Positions 33,664-41,928 are shown, counted from the first letter of the stretch. The stretch is 64,000 nucleotides of DNA from an uncultured Eubacterium sp. (GCF_934525195.1 NZ_CAKSZA010000002.1:124001-188000), one strand, 5' to 3'. Program-made: numbers and translations. The notes: generated by a model from the sequence alone, not told the origin.

Positions 33664-34688
33664 CAATACTTGTTATGTACCTTTTCCGCAAAGCAGACAA
33701 AGTCCTTCAGTTCAATTTTTGTACCGTCATCAAGGATAGCAGTACCGTTCATCTTGCCAAATACCTGATGTTGGTCGGTAACGATGACCTTAACATCAAT
33801 CAATGCATTCCTGTCGATAATCGGTGTGAAATCCATATCAAATCTGCCATCGGACGATTTTATTGTCCACGGGTCAGTGTAATTGTCACTGATATTGAAC
33901 ACAACATCATCAAATTTGTTTGCAATGCCATTATAGAAAATAACATTTTCACTTGCGGCGGTTGTGTCGCCAAAGCCATAGCCGATGTTAAAACCGAACG
34001 GCACACCGTCTATTTGACCTGAACCGGAACCCCAATACCAAACATTATCTTTTGTCCAAACGCCTCTGCCCCAATCAAGACCCGCAAAGTCTGTTTCAGG
34101 ATTGAGTGTGTAGGTTTTGCCTTTGTATGTTACTGTTCCGCTTGCACGCATACAGTTGATTTTTTGGTTATAATAAAACGCTTTTTTATCCTCTGCCCAA
34201 GGTGTTGCAATAACCATACTGTCACGAGGTTCATCTGTGAGAATAATATCACAGGAAACGCCCTGCTTGTTATCAAATGATTTGTAGTTCATTTTTATTG
34301 CTCTAGAATCGCCAATGTGTTTGAATGAAACATCAAGGTTTTTATTCTTGAACGAAACATCGCCTCTTGCAGAATGTGACGGCAAATTAGTTTTGCCCAT
34401 AGGAAACGGAGTAAGTTCCGACTGAGTGTGTTCAACTGCTTTATCAAGATCAATGAAGCTGACGCTGTACATACCGAGATAACTCAAATCGGAAATAGTG
34501 AGAGCAAGGCAAAACTTGTTTGAATTTGATATTATGTAATAATAATCCCATTCTTTAATTCTTGTCTTGCGTTTTTTAATCATATTTCTGTCGTATTTTT
34601 GGACTAAAGATTTACTCCAACCGGGTTCGATGAGATGACCGTTTTCATCAAGAAGATTGTGGCTGTTTACTACCTCGTGATTTCTCAT
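33663..34688 (-). CDS. DUF2804 domain protein
   Basis: A 341-residue protein of the DUF2804 family, recognised by LLDENGHLIEPGWSKSLVQ near the start. Also seen are WDYYYIISNSNKFCLALTIS near 48, the central FAGLDWGRGVWTKDNVWYWG (near 205) and GFNIGYGFGDTTAASENVIF. The fold resembles lipocalin-like or carotenoid synthase (CrtC-like) beta-barrels in my judgement, suggesting binding of a hydrophobic ligand. That is inference. No signal peptide is seen. It follows the Rrf2 gene after 10 bases. Confidence 0.8.
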   Translation of the reverse strand: MRNHEVVNSHNLLDENGHLIEPGWSKSLVQKYDRNMIKKRKTRIKEWDYYYIISNSNKFCLALTISDLSYLGMYSVSFIDLDKAVEHTQSELTPFPMGKTNLPSHSARGDVSFKNKNLDVSFKHIGDSRAIKMNYKSFDNKQGVSCDIILTDEPRDSMVIATPWAEDKKAFYYNQKINCMRASGTVTYKGKTYTLNPETDFAGLDWGRGVWTKDNVWYWGSGSGQIDGVPFGFNIGYGFGDTTAASENVIFYNGIANKFDDVVFNISDNYTDPWTIKSSDGRFDMDFTPIIDRNALIDVKVIVTDQHQVFGKMNGTAILDDGTKIELKDFVCFAEKVHNKY

Positions 34689-34698
34689 AACTAACTCC

Positions 34699-35136
34699 TT
34701 ATATTATATAATCAAAGTTTGAAATATCCGAATTTCTGTCAACAATATCCTGCAAAGTGATGCTGTCGAGATATTCGGAAATGACCTTGTACAACCCTTT
34801 CCAAATCGGAAGAGTGATACAATCCTCTGCTCTGTCACACAAAACAGGCGAATTGTCAAGACAAGTCACGGGAGCGAGTCCACCCTCTGTCAAACGCAGA
34901 ATATCTCCTACTGTATATTCATTTGCGCTTTTTGCCAATCTGTAACCGCCCTGATAACCTCTGTTTGTGCGAAGAACATCAGGTTTATTTAGAATTGCCA
35001 CAATTTGTTCCAAATATTTTTTGGAAATTTCCTGTCTATTTGCTATATCCTTCAAAGACACATATCCGTCGCCTTGATTTTGTGCCAAGTCAATCATCAT
35101 ACGCAGCGCATATCTGCCTTTTGTAGAAATTTTCAA
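34699..35136 (-). CDS. Rrf2 family transcriptional regulator (IscR-like)
   Basis: A 145-residue winged-helix regulator with the classic start MKISTKGRYALRMMIDLA and the recognition region LEQIVAILNKPDVLRTNRGYQGGYRLA. Three cysteines, C-x7-C-x5-C (in VTCLDNSPVLCDRAEDC, about 91-107), match the position of the Fe-S ligands of IscR, although spacing differs from E. coli (C-x5-C-x5-C). The start codon is TTG (35134-35136) with GGAG 8 bases upstream. Its own promoter is embedded in an inverted repeat, suggesting autoregulation. It could control the isc operon at 14973-15039; that is inference. Confidence 0.88.
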   Translation of the reverse strand: MKISTKGRYALRMMIDLAQNQGDGYVSLKDIANRQEISKKYLEQIVAILNKPDVLRTNRGYQGGYRLAKSANEYTVGDILRLTEGGLAPVTCLDNSPVLCDRAEDCITLPIWKGLYKVISEYLDSITLQDIVDRNSDISNFDYII

Positions 35137-35148
35137 AACATCATCTCC

Positions 35149-35195
35149 AATCCTTGATTTAATAATACCACCATTTTAGTAGGTTTTCAAGGATT
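35149..35195 (-). promoter_or_regulatory. Rrf2 gene promoter flanked by inverted repeat
   Basis: TTGAAA (35185-35190), 17 bases, TATTAT (35162-35167) on the minus strand. AATCCTTG (35149-35156) and CAAGGATT (35188-35195) form a perfect 8-bp inverted repeat that surrounds the promoter. The spacer contains CCTACTAAAATGGTGG. Confidence 0.6.
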
Positions 35196-35237
35196 TTATT
35201 AAAAATACGGCACAAAGAAATTTTCTTTGTGCCGTAT
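35196..35237 (-). terminator. Intrinsic terminator of the ctsR-clpC operon
   Basis: ATACGGCACAAAGAAA (35205-35220) pairs with TTTCTTTGTGCCGTAT (35222-35237), a 16-bp stem with a tiny loop, followed on the minus strand by TTTTTAATAAAAT. Confidence 0.85.
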
Positions 35238-35248
35238 ATCTTTATAAA

Positions 35249-37672
35249 TTAGGAGTTAAACTGAAACTCACCGTCAGCAAAATCAACAGTGCACTTTGAA
35301 CCCTCGCCGATTGTCTTATCAAGAATAAGCTCGGAAAGTCTGTCCTCAATCTTTGACTGAATTGCACGACGAAGCGGTCTTGCGCCATAGGTTTTATCAA
35401 AGCCCTCTTTTGCAAGTTCCGTGATGGCATTGTCTGTAAAATCAAGTTCAATACCGAGGTCGGATGTTCTCTTCTTCAAAGATTTAAGCATACGCTTTGC
35501 AATTTCTTCAATATCGTTTTGGTTAAGTTGATTGAACACAATAATATCATCAAGACGGTTAAGAAATTCAGGCTTAAAGGTCTTTTTCAAATCAGGCATT
35601 ACCAAATCTTCAATTGAAAGTTTCTTGCCGTCCTCCTGAACAAATCCAAGAGCAAGTTTTTCATCGGTAATTTTTGAAGCACCGACGTTAGAAGTCATAA
35701 TGATGATTGCATTCTTGAACGAAACCTTTCTGCCCTGTGAATCAGTCAAGACACCGTCCTCAAGGATTTGAAGAAGCATATTGAACACATCGGGATGAGC
35801 CTTTTCGATTTCATCAAAAAGTACAACGCTGTATGGTTTTCTTCTGATTTTCTCGGTCAATTGACCACCCTCGTCAAAACCGACATATCCCGGAGGCGCA
35901 CCGATAAGTTTTGATACAGTGTGCTTTTCCATATATTCGGACATATCAAGCTTGATAATTGCATTTTCATCGCCGAACATTGCTTCTGCAAGTGATTTAC
36001 AAAGTTCTGTTTTGCCAACACCGGTTGGACCAAGGAAGATGAACGAACCAATAGGTCTGTTAGGATTTTTAAGTCCTACTCTGCCTCTTCTGATTGCCTT
36101 TGAAATTGCACTTACAGCCTTGTCTTGACCGACAATTCTTTCATGCAAAATATTTTCCATATTAAGCAATCTTTCGCTTTCTTCTTTAGTAAGTTGACTT
36201 ACGGGAACACCTGTCCATTGCGAAACAACCTGTGCGATTTCCTCGCTTGAAACAGCCTTTGCATCGTGATTTGACGAATTACGCCACTTTGACTTTTCAT
36301 CTTCAAGAAGCTTTTTGAGTTCGTTTGCCTTATCTCTTAATTTTGCGGCTTCTTCAAACTTTTGATTGTTGACTGCGTCCTGCTTTTCGGCGTTAAGTCG
36401 CTTGATTTCTTCTTCCATATCCTTAAGATTTTGCGGAAGTGTGTAAGCATTGAGTCTTACAACCGAAGCAGCCTCATCAATAAGGTCAATAGCCTTATCA
36501 GGCAAAAATCTGTCATTGATATATCTTGATGAAAGCTTTACTGCTGAGTCGATAGCGTCATCGGTAATCTTTACCTTGTGGTGTGCTTCGTACTTGTCAC
36601 GAAGTCCTTTGAGAATTTCAACTGTTTCTTCTTCGGTTGGTTCACCGACTGTTACAGGCTGAAATCTTCTTTCAAGTGCCGCATCCTTTTCAATATTTTT
36701 TCTGTATTCGGAAATGGTTGTTGCACCGATTACTTGAATTTCACCACGGGCAAGTGACGGCTTGAGAATGTTTGCAGCGTCAACAGCACCTTCGGCTGCA
36801 CCTGCACCCATAATGTTGTGGATTTCATCAATAAAGAGGATAACATCCTTGTTGTCCTTGACTTCGTCCATTGCCTTTTTGATTCTTTCCTCAAAGTCGC
36901 CTCTGTACTTTGTACCGGCTACCATTGAAGTCAAATCAAGTGAATAAATGGTTTTGTTTGCAAGCATTTCAGGAACTTCGCCGTTAACAATTTTAAGTGC
37001 AAGTCCCTCTGCGATTGCGGTTTTGCCAACACCAGGTTCACCGATAAGGCAAGGATTGTTTTTGTTTCGTCTTGAAAGAATTTGAATAACTCTTTCTATT
37101 TCCTTTTCTCTGCCGATTACAGGGTCAATCTTGCCTTGCTTTGCAAGTTCTGTAAGATTTTTGCCAAATTCATCAAGAGTAGGAGTTTTGCTCTTACCTT
37201 TTTTCTTAGATGATGACTGAGGATTTGAATCATAGCTGTTTGAACTCAAATCTGTAATTAAATCATCAAACACTCTTTGAGAATCTGTGCCAAGTTCATT
37301 GATGAACTTTACGGCATAACTGTCGTCCTCCTTGAGAAGTGCAGCGAGCAAATGCTCAACACTTACATAGGAATTACGCATTGTTCTTGCAATTTGGAAA
37401 GAAATTTCAATTATTCTCTTTGCTCTCGGTGTGAAATCATCGGGAGTAAGAGATGTTGGGTTGCCGACGCCTATTTCCTCACGGATAAGACGGTCTACAC
37501 CCTCATAAGTAATGTTATTGTCAGTGAGTGCAGGAATGGTTGAATCGGTTGAAAGCAAACCTATAAGGATATGCTCTGTGCCGATATAATTGTGACCGTA
37601 TGCCTGTGCACTTTTGATTGCGAGGTTAAGCACCTCATTAGCTTTCGTAGTAAATGAATTAAAACGATACAT
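35249..37672 (-). CDS. clpC: ATP-dependent Clp protease ATP-binding subunit ClpC
   Basis: Hsp100 unfoldase of the ClpCP protease, 807 residues. The Clp-N double repeat lies at about 1-140 (FTTKANEVLNLAIKSAQAYG). D1 has GEPGVGKTAIAEG near 205, a UVR-type coiled region EAAKLRDKANELKKLLEDE lies near 440, and D2 has GPTGVGKTELCKSL near 545. The ClpP-docking LGF is in KLALGFVQED. ATG at 37672 is used; the in-frame GTG at 37690 is a worse start. Last gene of ctsR-mcsA-mcsB-clpC. Confidence 0.95.
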   Translation of the reverse strand: MYRFNSFTTKANEVLNLAIKSAQAYGHNYIGTEHILIGLLSTDSTIPALTDNNITYEGVDRLIREEIGVGNPTSLTPDDFTPRAKRIIEISFQIARTMRNSYVSVEHLLAALLKEDDSYAVKFINELGTDSQRVFDDLITDLSSNSYDSNPQSSSKKKGKSKTPTLDEFGKNLTELAKQGKIDPVIGREKEIERVIQILSRRNKNNPCLIGEPGVGKTAIAEGLALKIVNGEVPEMLANKTIYSLDLTSMVAGTKYRGDFEERIKKAMDEVKDNKDVILFIDEIHNIMGAGAAEGAVDAANILKPSLARGEIQVIGATTISEYRKNIEKDAALERRFQPVTVGEPTEEETVEILKGLRDKYEAHHKVKITDDAIDSAVKLSSRYINDRFLPDKAIDLIDEAASVVRLNAYTLPQNLKDMEEEIKRLNAEKQDAVNNQKFEEAAKLRDKANELKKLLEDEKSKWRNSSNHDAKAVSSEEIAQVVSQWTGVPVSQLTKEESERLLNMENILHERIVGQDKAVSAISKAIRRGRVGLKNPNRPIGSFIFLGPTGVGKTELCKSLAEAMFGDENAIIKLDMSEYMEKHTVSKLIGAPPGYVGFDEGGQLTEKIRRKPYSVVLFDEIEKAHPDVFNMLLQILEDGVLTDSQGRKVSFKNAIIIMTSNVGASKITDEKLALGFVQEDGKKLSIEDLVMPDLKKTFKPEFLNRLDDIIVFNQLNQNDIEEIAKRMLKSLKKRTSDLGIELDFTDNAITELAKEGFDKTYGARPLRRAIQSKIEDRLSELILDKTIGEGSKCTVDFADGEFQFNS

Positions 37673-37716
37673 AATATCATCGCCTTTCACTGTAAATTAA
37701 TTAACAGTGCGAAACG

Positions 37717-38715
37717 CTACACCAATTTTTCTCTGACTATTTGTGCTCTTAAGGTTTCGCACATTGACTGAGTTAAATCTGATTTTGATGACTCAACAAG
37801 AGTTGCATCAAAAAGGTTGTACATCATATCCCCGATAAGTTCGTATGAATAATCAAAATATCCGAGCGAGATACCGAGTCTGACTAACGAAATACTGTTT
37901 AAGAATTCATCAACAGACAGCTTTCTTGCAAGTTTAAGTATGCCCAAGGTTCGATATATTTTATCCTCACATTCGGCGTTTTCTTTGAGAGAATCTCTGA
38001 GTTTTCGTTCTTGAAGTACAATTTGATTGCAAACTGAATTTAAATTATCAATTGCACTTTTCTCGGTGATACCGAGAGTTACCGTGTTTGTAAGGATATA
38101 AAAGTCTCCTGCTCCGCCGTCATACATTTCGCCGAGAACAAAGCCGAGCTTTGAAACCGTGGTTGACAACTTTGGAATGACATTCTTTTGAGCAAGTGCC
38201 GGCAAATGAAGAACGATTGAAACATTAAGTCCTGTACCCAAATTGTACGGAGATGATGTCAAAAATCCGTATTTATCGGAATATGCAATCGGAAGTCCGT
38301 CAATCAATATATCATCAATGTCGTTTGCTTTGTTATAAGCATCAATAGGATTTTGACCTGCGGAAAATGATGAAATTTTGATGTGGTCATCATCATTTAT
38401 CATAATGCTGACATCCTCATTTTTTGAAAGAAGAAACGAGGAACTCTGCTTTGCAAAATTGTTGGAAATCAAATCCTTTTCCGCATAAGACAAAGCCTTT
38501 GCTTTTGAAATATCGGAGGTATTGACTAAATCAAATTCCTGTGCAAGCGGTGAATTCTTTATACAGGCAAAAACCTTTTTAACTACCGATCTTTTGATGT
38601 CGTCATTCATTCTTGTCGGGAATGGTGTGTGCGCCAAATTTCGCATAAGCACAGCCTTTGAATACAACACAACATCCGAATTTTCAGATGTTTTCTTATA
38701 TCTGCTTTCCATCAT
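37717..38715 (-). CDS. mcsB: McsB-like guanidino kinase, probably catalytically inactive
   Basis: A 332-residue homologue of the protein-arginine kinase McsB, which marks proteins for ClpCP. The fold is kept but the active site is changed. The N-terminal SSRIRLARN motif reads YSKAVLMRN (about 18-26). The NEEDH catalytic motif reads NDDDH (about 107), with the next IR as IK. The reactive-Cys motif CPTNVGTGLRAS reads SPYNLGTGLNVS (about 155), losing both Cys and Arg. The C-terminal RDxxRA reads CETLRA. These residues bind ATP phosphates or act in catalysis in the family. ATG 38715 overlaps the mcsA stop (TGATG), with AAGGAGG upstream; the ATG at 38712 is also possible. Confidence 0.88.
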   Translation of the reverse strand: MMESRYKKTSENSDVVLYSKAVLMRNLAHTPFPTRMNDDIKRSVVKKVFACIKNSPLAQEFDLVNTSDISKAKALSYAEKDLISNNFAKQSSSFLLSKNEDVSIMINDDDHIKISSFSAGQNPIDAYNKANDIDDILIDGLPIAYSDKYGFLTSSPYNLGTGLNVSIVLHLPALAQKNVIPKLSTTVSKLGFVLGEMYDGGAGDFYILTNTVTLGITEKSAIDNLNSVCNQIVLQERKLRDSLKENAECEDKIYRTLGILKLARKLSVDEFLNSISLVRLGISLGYFDYSYELIGDMMYNLFDATLVESSKSDLTQSMCETLRAQIVREKLV

Positions 38716-39242
38716 CAATCCTCCTTGTTAAATTCCTTGATTTTATCTCGAAGAACCGCCGCATCTTCAAATCTTTGTTCCTTTACGGCTTGTTTAAGTT
38801 CTTCCTTGAGTTGAGTCAAGGTGTCGTTAGCTGTTTTCTTTTCGGTATTTGTAGCCTCGGTATAGGTTACATTCTTACCGATATGTTTTACATTTCCGTG
38901 GATTTTTTCAACACTTGGGGCAAGTCTGTCATCAAACTTGTCGTAGCAATCCGAACAACCCACATGACCGGAATTTACAATATCATTGAGTGTTGAACCG
39001 CAAGTTGCACAGCTGTTCAATCCGACAAGTGAATTAAATGCACTTGCACCTGCGCCCAAAAGATTGCCGAAGAAACTGTCGCCGAAAAAGCTGTCGGATG
39101 AAAATGGCTCAAAGTTAAAATCATTCATAACTCCGAGTTCTCTTGCGCAATCCTCGCAAAGATACATTTCTTCCTTTTGACCGTTAATAATTCTTTGAAT
39201 ATGAGTGTTAGCCTCATTCATATGACAATGTGTACATTTCAT
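38715..39242 (-). CDS. mcsA: McsA, zinc-finger partner of McsB
   Basis: A 175-residue protein with two CxxC pairs, KCTHCHMNEANTHIQ with YLCEDCARELG, then SCATCGSTL with GCSDCYDKF. A C-terminal UVR motif lies in KQAVKEQRFEDAAVLRDKIK. In Bacillus, McsA activates McsB and modulates CtsR. ATG 39242 is used because GGGAGG lies 8 bases upstream. Both proposed zinc sites are intact, in contrast to the altered McsB. Confidence 0.93.
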   Translation of the reverse strand: MKCTHCHMNEANTHIQRIINGQKEEMYLCEDCARELGVMNDFNFEPFSSDSFFGDSFFGNLLGAGASAFNSLVGLNSCATCGSTLNDIVNSGHVGCSDCYDKFDDRLAPSVEKIHGNVKHIGKNVTYTEATNTEKKTANDTLTQLKEELKQAVKEQRFEDAAVLRDKIKEFNKED

Positions 39243-39258
39243 AAATAACGCCTCCCAT

Positions 39259-39708
39259 TTAATCAATATATGCAAGAAGCATCTGCTTTAGCTGTCTTGC
39301 ACGAATTGCATTTGCGTATTCCTTTGGAACACCTTTATAATTGCTGTCTGCAACAGCGCAAACCATCATTTTTGTTGCCTTGTCATTAATTAATTTTTGA
39401 TAATTACAATTTATTAAATTTGCCTTTGCACTTCTCTCGTCAATACTGTTTCCTATTGAATTAATGAAACCCATTAAAGCGTTTTGCGGAGAAGTTGCAC
39501 GGGTGATTAAGATATATCCTCCGCCGCCTCGCCTGCTCTCAATCTGATAGCCTGCTTCGGGGGTAAACCTTGATGTAATCACATAATTAATTTGGCTTGG
39601 CACACAACCGATTCTGTTTGCTAAATCATTACGCTGAATTTGGACTGTTGATGTATTGTCATCAAACATATCAAGTATCATATCAGCTATTACATCACTC
39701 ATCTTCAT
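39259..39708 (-). CDS. ctsR: Transcriptional repressor CtsR
   Basis: Heat-shock repressor of clp genes. The 149-residue protein opens MSDVIADMILDMFDDNTS, with the helix-turn-helix QIQRNDLANRIGCVPSQINYV (its longest unbroken part is 20 here) and the winged GGGG loop ESRRGGGGYILI (near 65), the DNA-contacting tetraglycine. The C-terminal dimer domain follows. Two CtsR boxes lie just upstream of it, so the operon represses itself. Confidence 0.94.
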   Translation of the reverse strand: MKMSDVIADMILDMFDDNTSTVQIQRNDLANRIGCVPSQINYVITSRFTPEAGYQIESRRGGGGYILITRATSPQNALMGFINSIGNSIDERSAKANLINCNYQKLINDKATKMMVCAVADSNYKGVPKEYANAIRARQLKQMLLAYID

Positions 39709-39758
39709 TTCTTAATCATCTTCTTTCAATTTGTATTGGGCAATTATCAAACTCTGAC

Positions 39759-39814
39759 TTTGACTTTCTTTGCCCTTTAATTGTGTTATATCACAAAGGT
39801 CAGGAAAAGTCAAT
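39759..39814 (-). promoter_or_regulatory. ctsR operon promoter with two CtsR boxes
   Basis: Promoter TTGACT (39808-39813), 17 bases, TATAAC (39785-39790) on the minus strand. Box 1, GGTCAGG-AAA-AGTCAAT, is on the plus strand at 39798-39814 over the -35 region. Box 2, GGGCAAA-GAA-AGTCAAA, is on the minus strand at 39759-39775 downstream of the start. Both match the CtsR tandem heptad pattern RGTCAAA-NNN-RGTCAAA with one or two differences. Confidence 0.8.
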
Positions 39815-39858
39815 AGTTTTTTTGACTTTTTTTAAAAAATATTTTTGTCGAAAAAGTA

Positions 39859-39920
39859 ACCATAAATGTATGGAATTCATAAAATAAAATATATGCCTTT
39901 GGCTGTTACGGCAGGCGTAT
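39859..39920 (+). promoter_or_regulatory. Possible SigK-type promoter and 5' hairpin of the collagen-like gene
   Basis: AC (39859-39860), 17 bases, CATAAAATA (39878-39886) resembles the sigma-K pattern AC-N16/17-CATA-N3-TA. The expected start (about 39892) falls on a hairpin, ATATGCCT (39891-39898) with AGGCGTAT (39913-39920), which would cap the mRNA 5' end. The motif is short, so this is tentative. Confidence 0.4.
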
Positions 39921-39945
39921 ATAATTTGATGAAAAGGTGATAAAT

Positions 39946-40812
39946 ATGATGATATATAATCAAAGAGAGCAATGCTGCGCATGCCCTGCTCCGATTAAGC
40001 CTTGTCCGTGTCCTCCGCCAAGACCTCCGTACCCTCCTGCTCCGCCGGAGCCTGTTCCTGTACCGTACCCTGTAGTCGGTCCGACAGGTCCGACCGGACC
40101 AATGGGACCTATGGGTCCGCAAGGCGTACAGGGGTATCAAGGAACGCAAGGTCCTATAGGTCCGACAGGTCCTCAAGGTATTCCGGGTCCTGACGGTGCA
40201 ACAGGTCCAACCGGTCCACAGGGTGTTCCCGGTACCGTAGGTGCAACGGGTGCAGTAGGTCCGACAGGCCCTCAAGGTCCACAGGGTATTGCAGGCGCAA
40301 CAGGTGCAATTGGTCCGACAGGCCCTCAAGGTCCGCAAGGTGTTGCAGGCGCAACGGGTGCAGTTGGTCCGACAGGTCCTCAAGGTATTGCCGGTGGAAT
40401 TGCTGAGTTTGCTTCGTTTAACGGAACTTCTGCCGCAGGAGATCCGACAGTAGTTGCACAAAACACAGCCGTTCCGTTCCCTAACGCAGCAGCAGGAACA
40501 ACAGGCATAACAAGATTGACAAATACAAGCTTTAATCTTGCCGAACCGGGTGAATATCTTGTTCAGTTTAAGGTAAATTCCAACGAAGCAGGTCAACTTG
40601 GCATTGCTCTCAACGGAGCAGTTCAGCCAAACACAACCTTTGGTACTGCAACGGCTAACGGCAGTATTGACGGCACTTCGATAATCACGACAACTGCGCC
40701 GAATACCGAGCTCAGTATTGTCAATCCAAATGCAACAAGTATAACAATCACGCCTGATGCAGGAGGAACAAATTCGACTGTTTCGGCATTAAACATCATA
40801 AAACTTGCGTGA
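39946..40812 (+). CDS. Collagen-like (BclA-type) surface glycoprotein
   Basis: A 288-residue protein in three parts. The Cys/Pro-rich head (about 5-40, CCACPAPIKPCPCPPPRPP) may anchor or crosslink. A collagen rod of Gly-X-Y triplets follows (about 44-150, mostly GPTGPQ, GAT and GAV). The C-terminal beta domain of about 135 residues (FNGTSAAGDPTVVAQN through IIKLA) resembles the BclA/C1q-TNF-like trimer domain. The 54-bp unit starting at 40249 is repeated at 40303. Thr in GPT/GAT triplets is a known O-glycosylation site in BclA proteins. No signal peptide is seen, as for spore coat or exosporium proteins. ATG 39946 has AAAGGTGAT upstream. A glycosyltransferase gene follows. Confidence 0.85.
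   Translation: MMIYNQREQCCACPAPIKPCPCPPPRPPYPPAPPEPVPVPYPVVGPTGPTGPMGPMGPQGVQGYQGTQGPIGPTGPQGIPGPDGATGPTGPQGVPGTVGATGAVGPTGPQGPQGIAGATGAIGPTGPQGPQGVAGATGAVGPTGPQGIAGGIAEFASFNGTSAAGDPTVVAQNTAVPFPNAAAGTTGITRLTNTSFNLAEPGEYLVQFKVNSNEAGQLGIALNGAVQPNTTFGTATANGSIDGTSIITTTAPNTELSIVNPNATSITITPDAGGTNSTVSALNIIKLA
40249..40395 (+). repeat. 54-bp tandem repeat in the collagen rod
   Basis: Two full 54-bp units (40249-40302, 40303-40356) and most of a third encode 18-residue blocks, GA(V/I)GPTGPQGPQG(I/V)AGAT. Such repeats change copy number easily, altering rod length in frame. Confidence 0.8.
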
Positions 40813-40851
40813 ATAAAGGTGGCTTATGCCACCGTACATAGAGGTGATTAT

Positions 40852-41928
40852 GTGAAAATTGCTGTTTATGCAATCTCAAAAAACGAAGAAAAATTTGTTG
40901 AGCGTTGGGTAAATTCAATGAGCGAGGCAGACGAAATATATGTTGCCGACACAGGTTCAACAGACAACACCGTTGAGTTATTAAAGGAAAAAGGTGTTAT
41001 TGTAAATTCTATCAAAATTGAGCCTTGGAGGTTTGACACGGCACGAAATAAATCGTTGGAATTTGTAAGCAAGGATATTGATATTTGCGTATGCACCGAC
41101 CTTGACGAATTGTTCTCAAAAGGTTGGAGAAAAGAATTGGAAGAAAAATGGACAAACGGCACAACAAACGCAAGATATAATTACATTTGGAGTTTTGATG
41201 AAAACGGAAAACCGCAAATGCAGTTTTACATTGAAAAAATCCATTCAAGGCATAATTTTAAATGGATACATCCTGTACACGAAGTTTTGCTATATACAGG
41301 CACTCAAGAACAGAAGTATGTTTTATTGGACAATGTAACTTTAAAACATTTTCCTGACAAAACAAAATCGCGTGGTCAGTATTTGCCGCTTCTCGAATTA
41401 TCGGTAAAAGAAAACCCGAACGACGACAGAAATATGCACTACCTCGGACGAGAATATATGTTTTATAAAATGTACGACAAAAGCATTGAAACATTGAAAA
41501 AGCACCTTGTGTTGCCAAGTGCCAAATGGAAAGACGAGAGTTGTGCATCAATGCGTTATATTGCAAAATGTTATATCAAAAAAACAGATTACAGTCAAGC
41601 AGAGTTGTGGTACGAAAAAGCTGTAAAAGAAGCTCCGTATTTGCGTGAACCGTATATTGAATATGCAGAGCTTGAATATGAACTCCAAAATTGGAACAAA
41701 GTCACAGAATTGGTTGAAAACGCTTTGAAAATCACGGAGCGACCTATGACATATATAAGTGAAGGCTATTGTTGGAATTATGTTCCGTATGACCTTTTGG
41801 CGATTGCATACTTCAATTTGGTTAATTATCCCCTGTCGCTAAAAAATGCCGTGTCTGCATATCTTCTTGAACCTGAAAACAAAAGACTAAAGGACAATAT
41901 GCAAAAAATAAAGGAATTCATCAATTGA
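40852..41928 (+). CDS. Family 2 glycosyltransferase with TPR-like C-terminus
   Basis: A 358-residue cytoplasmic protein. The GT-A domain opens KIAVYAISKNEEKFVERWVN, has DTGSTDNTVELL near 35 and the metal-binding acidic motif VCTDLDELF near 80. The second half contains helical repeats with Y/A spacing (NDDRNMHYLGREYMFYKMYD, YSQAELWYEKAVKEAPY) like tetratricopeptide repeats. GTG at 40852 is used because AGAGGTG lies upstream. It is 40 bases after the collagen-like gene, so it probably glycosylates that protein; this is inference from neighbours and known BclA-type loci. Confidence 0.85.
   Translation: MKIAVYAISKNEEKFVERWVNSMSEADEIYVADTGSTDNTVELLKEKGVIVNSIKIEPWRFDTARNKSLEFVSKDIDICVCTDLDELFSKGWRKELEEKWTNGTTNARYNYIWSFDENGKPQMQFYIEKIHSRHNFKWIHPVHEVLLYTGTQEQKYVLLDNVTLKHFPDKTKSRGQYLPLLELSVKENPNDDRNMHYLGREYMFYKMYDKSIETLKKHLVLPSAKWKDESCASMRYIAKCYIKKTDYSQAELWYEKAVKEAPYLREPYIEYAELEYELQNWNKVTELVENALKITERPMTYISEGYCWNYVPYDLLAIAYFNLVNYPLSLKNAVSAYLLEPENKRLKDNMQKIKEFIN

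Noticed and set aside
40249..40395. Regularly spaced repeats, considered as CRISPR
   Set aside because: Units are 54 bp with no unique spacers and encode collagen triplets in frame.
39877..40596. Long Cys/Arg-rich ORF on the minus strand
   Set aside because: It is the antisense shadow of the collagen repeats; the G-X-Y codon pattern read backwards yields Cys, Arg and Thr. No ribosome site.
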